Below, piece after piece: positions 58,559 through 64,000 of a stretch of 64,000 bases of DNA. The translations under genes were made by a program, and so were the position numbers. How positions within the stretch are numbered: the stretch's first letter is position 1; each line of letters starts with the position of its first letter. Source of the DNA: CBDBZX01 sp965213645. Its GTDB lineage: Bacteria; Deinococcota; Deinococci; Deinococcales; Trueperaceae. The DNA lies in NCBI GenBank assembly GCA_965213645.1, contig CBDBZX010000002.1, forward strand, positions 930,001 to 994,000, read 5' to 3'. The notes beneath the pieces are model-generated. The model ran no database searches. It saw only the letters and a list, made by a program, of their open reading frames with translations, and was not told the DNA's origin.

Positions 58559-58577
58559 CGTCAGCTATACTCTAAGG
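58542..58577 (+). promoter_or_regulatory. hicA promoter embedded in the terminator
   Basis: TTGTCG at 58542-58547, 18 bp, TATACT at 58566-58571. Six bases later an ATG opens a five-codon frame (MRRA, stop) that overlaps the hicA GTG at 58585. Confidence 0.6.
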
Positions 58578-58584
58578 ATGAGAC

Positions 58585-58785
58585 GTGCCTAGAAAAGTCC
58601 GTGACTTAATTCGAGACCTCGAGGCCGCAGGCTTTCGAGAGATAAAAGGTGGCAAAGGTTCGCATAGAAAATACGTTCACCCCAACTATGCTGGCGCAGT
58701 CACGTTAAGTGGGAAATCGGGCGATGACGCGAAGCGTTACCAGGAGAAGCAGGTGCGCCGCGCGACTGAGGAGGTGCAAGCGTGA
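58585..58785 (+). CDS. hicA: HicA family toxin
   Basis: A 66-residue mRNA interferase with the dsRBD-like HicA fold: VRDLIRDLEAAGFREIKGGKGSHRKYVHP, where His27 is the catalytic histidine, and VTLSGKSGDDAKRYQEKQVRRA at the end. It cleaves mRNA independently of ribosomes unless bound by HicB. The GTG start overlaps a five-codon leader frame. Its stop overlaps the hicB start (GTGA), the usual coupling of toxin and antitoxin. Confidence 0.95.
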   Translation: MPRKVRDLIRDLEAAGFREIKGGKGSHRKYVHPNYAGAVTLSGKSGDDAKRYQEKQVRRATEEVQA

Positions 58786-59003
58786 AGGTAAGTGACAGGT
58801 ATCATAAATGGGTTGAGTGGAGCGAAGAGGACGGCGTGTATCTCGGCAAGTGCCCTGACCTTATTACAGGAATTCACGGAAACGACCCAATTCAGCTTTA
58901 TGCGGAACTACGCGAGGTTGTAGAGGATATCCTTCATCACTTTGAGACCGAAAACCGCCCCTTACCAGAACCCCAGGTCAAACCGATGCGTGAAGTAGCT
59001 TAG
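58782..59003 (+). CDS. hicB: HicB family antitoxin
   Basis: A 73-residue protein with the partial RNase H-like HicB fold: YHKWVEWSEEDGVYLGKCPDLITGIHGNDPIQLYAELREVVEDIL. It lacks the C-terminal DNA-binding helix-turn-helix or ribbon-helix-helix of longer HicB proteins, so autoregulation may need another factor. The GTG start overlaps the hicA stop. The GNAT gene follows after six bases and may be co-transcribed. Confidence 0.93.
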   Translation: MKVSDRYHKWVEWSEEDGVYLGKCPDLITGIHGNDPIQLYAELREVVEDILHHFETENRPLPEPQVKPMREVA

Positions 59004-59009
59004 TGGTTT

Positions 59010-59606
59010 ATGCCTTTAACCTTACGCTCCCTTACTGGCTCGCAAATTCACGACTACCTAGATGGGCTTGCCGACTTGCGTATCCAAGTCTTTAAGAAAT
59101 GGCCCTACCTTTACAAGGGTGACGCTGAGTACGAAAAGCGCTATCTAAGTACCTTTGCCGAATCAGAGGGAGCGCTACTCGTCGCCGCCTTTGCGGACGA
59201 GCGCTTGGTTGGCGCGTCCACCGCGCTGCCCTTGGAGCACGAACATGAAGAACTGCGTGAACCTCTGGAGAACGCCGAAGGGCTAGCCTCTGCGGAGTCC
59301 TGGTACTACCTCGCTGAATCGGTCCTACTCCCCGAGCATCGTGGGCAGGGCGTAGGGCGACGCTTCTTCGAAGAGCGCGAAGCGCACGCCCGCGACTTAG
59401 GCTTCGCCCATACCTGTTTCGCTGCCGTACAGCGTGATCCCGACGACCCGCGCCGCCCCGAGGACTACCTCGAGCTAGACCCCTTCTGGCGTCGGCTCGG
59501 CTATCAACCTCATGATGACCTAGTGGCACACCTCACCTGGCAAGAGGTTGACGAAGCGGAGGAGACGCCCAAACCTCTGAAATTTTGGCTCAAGCAGCTT
59601 GGCTGA
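59010..59606 (+). CDS. GNAT family N-acetyltransferase
   Basis: A 198-residue acetyltransferase. LLVAAFADERLVGASTALPLEHEHEEL is the beta3-beta4 part, ESVLLPEHRGQGVGRRFFEEREAHARDLGF holds the acetyl-CoA loop (RGQGVG, near residues 111-116), and CFAAVQRDP with PFWRRLGYQPH ends the fold. Substrate unknown. It follows hicB by six bases, so it may be the third gene of the toxin-antitoxin operon; GNAT proteins can themselves be toxins, but this longer form is not of the TacT type by appearance. Confidence 0.9.
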   Translation: MPLTLRSLTGSQIHDYLDGLADLRIQVFKKWPYLYKGDAEYEKRYLSTFAESEGALLVAAFADERLVGASTALPLEHEHEELREPLENAEGLASAESWYYLAESVLLPEHRGQGVGRRFFEEREAHARDLGFAHTCFAAVQRDPDDPRRPEDYLELDPFWRRLGYQPHDDLVAHLTWQEVDEAEETPKPLKFWLKQLG

Positions 59607-59607
59607 G

Positions 59608-59660
59608 TACCAAAACTTGCGTGATGTTGCACACGTGGGCATGAATATGCACGTTTTGTA
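59608..59660. repeat. Imperfect inverted repeat after the GNAT gene
   Basis: TACCAAAACTTGC and GCACGTTTTGTA are near complements with a 28-base spacer. The phrase CACGTTTTGTA also occurs at the ends of repeat family E, so it may be a decayed member. Confidence 0.4.
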
Positions 59661-59705
59661 AACAATTGACAGAATAAATGGCTCGTTATCCTGCTTACTG
59701 TAGAG

Positions 59706-59912
59706 ATGACGCAGCTCGAGGGTTTCACCCCTCTCAAACATTACGCTCGGCGCGTGTCCGCCCTGAGAGGTCAACCACGCGCCGAAGGCAAACGGCGGCT
59801 CAAGGGCCACATGCTCCTCTTTATCCGCAAGCACGAGCTTTTAGAGGTAGACGAAACCTGGCGCTCACTCGTGAACGCGCTGTTTGACGTCTACCCTAAG
59901 CAACTCAACTGA
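59706..59912 (+). CDS. Small conserved-looking protein, unknown function
   Basis: A 68-residue basic protein, rich in arginine and lysine in the first half (LKHYARRVSALRGQPRAEGKRRLKGHMLLFIRKHELLEV), with a helical end (TWRSLVNALFDVYPKQL). I do not recognise a family. TACTGT lies four bases before the ATG, close to the leaderless pattern but short, and no ribosome site exists. The frame shows normal codon use and no long shadow gene covers it. It converges with gpmI. Confidence 0.5.
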   Translation: MTQLEGFTPLKHYARRVSALRGQPRAEGKRRLKGHMLLFIRKHELLEVDETWRSLVNALFDVYPKQLN

Positions 59913-59918
59913 GCGCCG

Positions 59919-61445
59919 CTATTCCCTTATGAGCGACTCGCCGGTCATCTCATCGGGTTTGTCCAATTCCATCAGCGCTAAGATTGTTGGCGCAATGTCC
60001 CCTAGAACGCCGCCCGAACGGAGCGTAACCTCTCGCTCACTCCCGATGAGCACGCACGGTACAGGATTCGTTGTGTGCGCCGTGTGCGGGCTGCCGTCCT
60101 CGGTCAGCATCTTCTCGGCGTTGCCGTGGTCCGCAATCACGATGACCGCGCCGCCCTCCCCAGTAAACGCATCGACAATTTTGCCCAAGCCTTCATCCGA
60201 GGCTTCGCACGCTTTAATGGCTGCCTCAATGTCGCCCGTGTGCCCGACCATGTCGGGATTGGCAAAGTTGATGAGGATGAAGTTGTCGCCGTGCTCCTGG
60301 ATGCGCTTCACCGTCTCTTCGGTCAGTTTGGGGGCGCTCATCTCCGGTTGGAGGTCGTAAGTCGCGACGTCGGGGGAATCAATGATGTCCCTGGTTTCAC
60401 CTTCGAAGGGAGTTTCGACCCTTGCGTCAAAAAAATACGTCACGTGCGGATACTTCTCGGTTTCAGCCGTGTGATACTGCGTTTTACCCGCCTTGCTCAA
60501 GACTTCGGCAAGCGGCAGCGTGAGTTCAGGTAGCGCGAACGCGAAAGGTACGTCAAGCTCCTGGTCGTACTCCATCATCGAGGTATAGTGAATATCGACG
60601 AACTTACAGCGCTCGAACTTGTCCCAGGTTTCATCGCCTAAAAGCGCGTAGGTCATCTGCCGCGCTCTATCCGCGCGGAAGTTGAAGAAGACTACCACGT
60701 CCCCGTCGCTCATCTGCGCAATAGGCTCCCCGTCACTTGTAATGACCGTCGGCTTGATGAACTCGTCTGTTTCGCCCCTGTTATAGGCGCTTTGCACGGC
60801 CTCTCGTGCGCTCTGCGCCGTAAACTCCGCCTCACCACAAAGCATCGCGTCATACGCCTTCTTAACTCTATCCCAGCGGTTGTCGCGGTCCATCGCGAAG
60901 TAGCGCCCAGAAACGGTGGCAATCGCTATATCGTGTTCCAAACTGTCAATCTTGCCCTGTAACTCCTCTACAAAACCCAGCGCCGAGTCTGGCGCGGTGT
61001 CGCGTCCGTCGGTGAAGACGTGGACGTAAACGGGCGCGACCTCTTTGCGCTTGGCAAGCTCTAAGAGCCCGTACAGATGGCCCATATCGCTGTGCACGCC
61101 GCCGTCACTCACCAGACCCATGAGGTGAAGGGCGTTTCCTCGAGCGTACGCCTCGCTCAACACGGTGTTCTCAAAGAACTCGCCGTTGTCGATGAGCTTC
61201 TGGATGTAGGTGAGGCTCTGCATCACCACGCGGCCCGCGCCCAGGTTCATGTGCCCGACTTCGCTGTTGCCCATCTGTCCTTTCGGTAAGCCCACCGCTT
61301 CGCCTGAGGCTTGCAGTTCGGTGTGAGGGCATTCCTGCCAGTAGCGGTCGAAGTTGGGCGTATCGGCACGGGCGACGGCGTTGCCTTCGCTCTCGGGGGC
61401 GAGGCCGAAACCGTCCAAGATGACGAGCATAACGTTTTGACTCAT
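59919..61445 (-). CDS. gpmI: 2,3-bisphosphoglycerate-independent phosphoglycerate mutase
   Basis: A 508-residue alkaline-phosphatase-superfamily enzyme interconverting 3- and 2-phosphoglycerate in glycolysis, manganese-dependent. It begins MLVILDGFGLAPESEGNAV with the first metal aspartate. Ser61 in GQMGNSEVGHMNLGAGRV is the phosphorylated nucleophile, HVFTDGRDT follows, and INFANPDMVGHTGDIEAAIKACEASDEGL and IADHGNAEKM near the end supply further metal ligands. Length matches the family. It is monocistronic. Confidence 0.97.
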   Translation of the reverse strand: MSQNVMLVILDGFGLAPESEGNAVARADTPNFDRYWQECPHTELQASGEAVGLPKGQMGNSEVGHMNLGAGRVVMQSLTYIQKLIDNGEFFENTVLSEAYARGNALHLMGLVSDGGVHSDMGHLYGLLELAKRKEVAPVYVHVFTDGRDTAPDSALGFVEELQGKIDSLEHDIAIATVSGRYFAMDRDNRWDRVKKAYDAMLCGEAEFTAQSAREAVQSAYNRGETDEFIKPTVITSDGEPIAQMSDGDVVVFFNFRADRARQMTYALLGDETWDKFERCKFVDIHYTSMMEYDQELDVPFAFALPELTLPLAEVLSKAGKTQYHTAETEKYPHVTYFFDARVETPFEGETRDIIDSPDVATYDLQPEMSAPKLTEETVKRIQEHGDNFILINFANPDMVGHTGDIEAAIKACEASDEGLGKIVDAFTGEGGAVIVIADHGNAEKMLTEDGSPHTAHTTNPVPCVLIGSEREVTLRSGGVLGDIAPTILALMELDKPDEMTGESLIRE

Positions 61446-61563
61446 AAGGGTGCTCCAAAGGTTCGAGAGGTTCGGTAGGACATTCCCTCAGCACTCTACC
61501 CCCATCAATCCCAAAAGAAAAGGTCGTCTTGTCACCTGTCCCCTTGTCTTCCGAGACAGCCCG

Positions 61564-61642
61564 AAGTGAAGTTTTACCGTTACACCCCCAGTCGTCCTTG
61601 TTTAGATAAGGCGAGGTCTGACCTCATTAAGAGAGGAGAAAG
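61564..61642 (+). promoter_or_regulatory. Conserved 79-bp upstream block of lipoprotein gene 1
   Basis: AAGTGAAGTTTTACC, 18 variable bases, CTTGTTTAGAT, the palindrome GAGGTC-T-GACCTC (61613-61625), then GAGAGGAGAA and the start. The same parts in the same spacing precede lipoprotein gene 3. The palindrome may be an operator and TTTAGAT a -10 region. Confidence 0.65.
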
Positions 61643-62275
61643 ATGAAAAAGTTAGTGATGTGGGTTGCGGCTCTAGGGGTCGCTGCGGTTTTGAGTGCGT
61701 GTGGGTCGTCGAGTACGAGCGGTGAAGCGGCGCGGACGATTGCTGGGCAAGTCGCGGATTACAGCGGGCCTGCGGGGGTGCTCGAGGCTGATATGAATAC
61801 TGATAGAGAGACTCCAGCTTCAATCGGAACAGGGGCTATCAGCGCAGACGGAAACTTTTCCCTCGAGCTAGTTGACGCTGTAGCTGAGTCGGCGCTTTAC
61901 ACACTCGAGTTTGACGAGGCATGCACTGGCGTCAGCGTTTCAAATCCTGACGTAAAAGGTGCCAGTGTCTCCGAATTCTCAGTGATGGCAGCGGGTGAAA
62001 CAGCAGGCTACTTAGTATTGATGAGTGAGAATTCTGATACAGAGGTGGACTCCGAAGCACAAATAGTGTGGCTTTATGTTGACCAGAGCACGACAGTACG
62101 TGGTACTTGCGAATATGCCGATTCATTCGGTGTGGAGAGAGACACATATAACTTAAACTTGAAAAAAGGTTGGAATATTGTCTCATTGGAGTCTAATTAC
62201 GACGAGGCGAATGACACTACCGAAAGCAGACTTTACAATGGTAAAGCATCGGGCGTTAAATGGTTCTACTACTGA
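61643..62275 (+). CDS. Tandem paralogous lipoprotein 1
   Basis: A 210-residue protein with lipobox VLSAC (cysteine at about residue 20). After a serine/glycine linker comes the shared motif ARTIAGQVADYSGPAGVLEA, then GTGAISADGNFSLEL, a cysteine in DEACTGVSVS, WLYVDQSTTVRGTCEYAD and YNLNLKKGWNIVSL, ending GVKWFYY. Two cysteines (about 94 and 153) are kept in the paralogues and may form a disulfide. Predicted beta-rich and anchored outside the cytoplasm. I know no named family. First of at least four tandem copies. AGAGGAGAAAG precedes the ATG. Confidence 0.85.
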   Translation: MKKLVMWVAALGVAAVLSACGSSSTSGEAARTIAGQVADYSGPAGVLEADMNTDRETPASIGTGAISADGNFSLELVDAVAESALYTLEFDEACTGVSVSNPDVKGASVSEFSVMAAGETAGYLVLMSENSDTEVDSEAQIVWLYVDQSTTVRGTCEYADSFGVERDTYNLNLKKGWNIVSLESNYDEANDTTESRLYNGKASGVKWFYY

Positions 62276-62302
62276 ATTGAAAGCTAGAGGGTTCTAAATA
62301 TT

Positions 62303-62330
62303 GAAGCTCCGCTTTTGGCGGGGCTCTTCC
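62303..62330 (+). terminator. Hairpin between lipoprotein genes 1 and 2
   Basis: GAAGCTCCGC and GCGGGGCTCTTC pair around TTTTG. The U tract is poor, so termination would be partial. Confidence 0.5.
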
Positions 62331-62345
62331 TTGTATTGGAGAGAG

Positions 62346-62963
62346 ATGAAAAAGATAGTGCTTTTAGTAATTCTTGGAATCGCGCCCGTACTTTCGGCTT
62401 GCGGCACCAGCTCGAGCGGTGAAGCGGCTCGAGTTATGCGGGGAAACGTTGCAGATTATGATGGTCCTGCCGGAGCGCTCGAGGTCAGCCTTTCTAGCGA
62501 TCTAAGTTCTGCGGGTACGGGCTCTATAAGCGCAGACGGAAGTTTTCGCGCCGAGCTTGGAGCAACTCTACCCGCATCGGCGCTCGAGCCCATCACCTTT
62601 TTCGAGGGGTGTGACGCTATAGTTATTTCAGACCGCAACGCGCAGTTCACGAGGGTCGCTGAGATCAACGTCCTTGGTGAGAACGGCGAGGAAGGCTTTC
62701 TTATCCTAGCAAGCGAAGCACCTAGCGAGAATGCGCCCGCTTCGTTTACGGCTGTTGGGCGGCTGTACGTGGATAGGGACGTGACGGTGACGGGGACGTG
62801 CGAGGAGGCGGGTGCGCCTGCGAGTCTCACCTTGGGCCTCGACTTGGGGCGTGGCTGGAACGTGTTCACCTTGCGCTTTGAAGAGAACGCCAACCCGTTC
62901 GGCTCTTCTACTTACACCTCGGGCGAGGCGTCAGGCGTGGCCTGGTACTACACCCCCTTCTAA
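62346..62963 (+). CDS. Tandem paralogous lipoprotein 2
   Basis: A 205-residue paralogue: lipobox VLSACG, ARVMRGNVADYDGPAGALEV, GTGSISADGSFRAEL, FFEGCDAIVIS, RLYVDRDVTVTGTCEEAG, LGLDLGRGWNVFTL and the end GVAWYYTPF. ATG 62346 is chosen because GGAGAGAG lies just before it and it gives the same N terminus as the other copies; a longer frame starts 15 codons upstream. It lacks the conserved 79-bp upstream block, so it may depend on transcription from copy 1. Confidence 0.83.
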   Translation: MKKIVLLVILGIAPVLSACGTSSSGEAARVMRGNVADYDGPAGALEVSLSSDLSSAGTGSISADGSFRAELGATLPASALEPITFFEGCDAIVISDRNAQFTRVAEINVLGENGEEGFLILASEAPSENAPASFTAVGRLYVDRDVTVTGTCEEAGAPASLTLGLDLGRGWNVFTLRFEENANPFGSSTYTSGEASGVAWYYTPF

Positions 62964-63025
62964 GCCGAACCAGCCTGCCAACGTTGCGCTTCAATGGGGT
63001 TCTCGAGGTCAACCGTTCCTAACCC

Positions 63026-63104
63026 AAGTGAAGTTTTACCCTGATTTATCCTCTCGAGCTTGTTTAGATGAGGTGAGGTCTGACCTCACTTAGAGAGGAG
63101 AAGG
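63026..63104 (+). promoter_or_regulatory. Conserved 79-bp upstream block of lipoprotein gene 3
   Basis: Same elements and spacing as before gene 1. The palindrome here is longer: GTGAGGTC-T-GACCTCAC at 63073-63089. Confidence 0.65.
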
Positions 63105-63740
63105 ATGAAAACGTTAATGATGTGGATTGCGGCTTTAGGGGTCGCTGCAGTTTTAAGTGCGTGCGGGTCACCAAGTGTGAGTGGTGAAGCGGCTCGGACG
63201 ATTGCGGGGCAAGTCGCGGACTATAACGGGCCTGCGGGGACGCTCGAGGCGATCTCGATTCTCGGTGATACCGTCTTAGGCGTGGGTACAGTTGATACCG
63301 ATGGAACCTTTACGCTCGAGCTGGACGAAACCCCCTCAGACCTAGTGGGTAGCGCGGTGGCTCCTGCGGCTAGCGCGTGCCCCGACGTAGACGTCTCGGA
63401 TACCCAGGTTAGAGGAACGGGCGTCGCGGAAATCAATGTGATTGCTGCTGGAGAGGTTGTAGGTCAGCTCTTTCAAAGCAGTATTTTTGCTGAAGACGCC
63501 GGGGATTCCTCCCTCGTGGTGACGCGGCTCTACGTGGATAGAGATGTAGTGGTAAGAGGAAGTTGCACGTTGAGGAGTGGAGGAACTGAATTCAGGGCGA
63601 CGTACGACGCCGAATATCGGCAAGGGTGGAACGTCGCGCTGGCTGAGACGACAAGAGACGCTGACGCAGGCACATACGCCGCGCGTTACACCGGTGGCTC
63701 CTCGGCTGATGTCGCTTGGTACTATATCGCTTCAGAGTAG
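63105..63740 (+). CDS. Tandem paralogous lipoprotein 3
   Basis: A 211-residue paralogue: lipobox VLSACG, ARTIAGQVADYNGPAGTLEA, GVGTVDTDGTFTLEL, ASACPDVDVSD, RLYVDRDVVVRGSCTLRSG, YDAEYRQGWNVALAE and the end ADVAWYYIASE. The N-terminal 45 codons are much closer to copy 1 than the rest, in DNA as well as in protein, which suggests recent exchange of the 5' part together with the promoter block. AGAGGAGAAGG precedes the ATG. Confidence 0.85.
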   Translation: MKTLMMWIAALGVAAVLSACGSPSVSGEAARTIAGQVADYNGPAGTLEAISILGDTVLGVGTVDTDGTFTLELDETPSDLVGSAVAPAASACPDVDVSDTQVRGTGVAEINVIAAGEVVGQLFQSSIFAEDAGDSSLVVTRLYVDRDVVVRGSCTLRSGGTEFRATYDAEYRQGWNVALAETTRDADAGTYAARYTGGSSADVAWYYIASE

Positions 63741-63860
63741 AAATCCGGTGCTTTGAGCCTCGCCGCCCGGTGCCTTTCTTCTGGTGCGTAAAGTGAATCA
63801 CCCTTTTTGTCCCATTTATGATGAAGCGGTAGGAATCGGCCTCGTGAAGAGAGGAGAACG

Positions 63861-64000
63861 ATGAAAACATTGATCATACTGGTTGCGGTGCTCGGCGTTG
63901 CCACGGTTCTAAATGCTTGCGAAAGGTCAGATGGAAGCAGCGAAGTGGCGCGAACAATCGCGGGTCAGGTCACAGATTATAGCGGGCCTGCGGGAGTGCT
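63861..64000 (+). CDS. Tandem paralogous lipoprotein 4 (partial, runs off the window)
   Basis: The visible 46 codons read MKTLIILVAVLGVATVLNAC, then a linker and ARTIAGQVTDYSGPAGV, clearly the same family. GAGAGGAGAACG precedes the ATG. The upstream region has only a loose AAGTGAATCACC and no palindrome, unlike copies 1 and 3. Confidence 0.8.
   Translation, partial: MKTLIILVAVLGVATVLNACERSDGSSEVARTIAGQVTDYSGPAGV

Noticed and set aside
58798..58810. CAGGTATCAT, resembling the left end of repeat family T
   Set aside because: It lies inside the hicB coding sequence, and the match stops after ten bases with no partner arm.

Overview
The window reads like chromosomal DNA of a moderately GC-rich bacterium, most plausibly of the Deinococcota (Deinococcus/Truepera side). 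This placement is an inference. It rests on many start codons sitting 6-7 nt after a TANNNT box (leaderless promoters of the type known in Deinococcus), a MoaD-MoaE fusion, a BTAD-type regulator with an AAA domain, a SAM-I-like riboswitch before metF, and lipoproteins with a repeated domain I cannot tie to a named family. No phage, plasmid, CRISPR or complete insertion sequence was seen.

Layout. 1-4100: end of a GH1 beta-glucosidase, an aldo/keto reductase, and a cobC-like/cobU/cobT operon for the cobalamin nucleotide loop. 4100-7200: a three-gene operon of two SPFH-type membrane proteins around a coiled-coil protein. 7300-14100: nitroreductase, orphan Phd-type antitoxin, MoaDE, HrcA, a YdcZ-type transporter, a frameshifted M20 hydrolase, an EVE protein, tRNA-Leu(CAA) and secG. 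14600-25150: a peptide-transport island with two sets of binding protein plus two permeases (the second binding protein broken by three frameshifts) and one pair of ATPases. 25300-30160: polyprenyl synthase, ComF-type protein, PAP2-like protein, orphan MNT nucleotidyltransferase, DinG/XPD-type helicase and a cytochrome with two CxxCH motifs. 30168-34187: a third peptide binding protein and permease pair without ATPases. 34660-42000: lipoprotein, class-III aminotransferase, DUF2254 and TerC membrane proteins, and the BTAD regulator.

42000-43300: SAM riboswitch, an 87-codon ORF running through a dispersed repeat, and metF. 43350-48500: a TetR regulator divergent from a stress/detoxification run (secreted alpha/beta hydrolase, formaldehyde dehydrogenase-like enzyme, DJ-1/PfpI protein, ester cyclase-like protein, an FNT channel cut by an amber codon), with a perfect palindromic operator in the shared promoter region. 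49000-61450: metH, Uma2 nuclease, flavin monooxygenase, HAD phosphatase, VTT and AI-2E membrane proteins, rhodanese, hicAB, GNAT and gpmI. 61600-64000: at least four tandem paralogous lipoproteins, two with the same 79-bp upstream block.

MetF and MetH form the methionine-regeneration branch (MetH needs the cobalamin that the cobU/cobT genes help to make). The single ATPase pair may energise several peptide permeases. Small palindromic repeats of at least three families are scattered through the intergenic regions, and the hexamer CTCGAG is clearly over-represented by hand count. Several otherwise well-preserved genes carry single indels or nonsense codons, which may be young pseudogenes or assembly errors.
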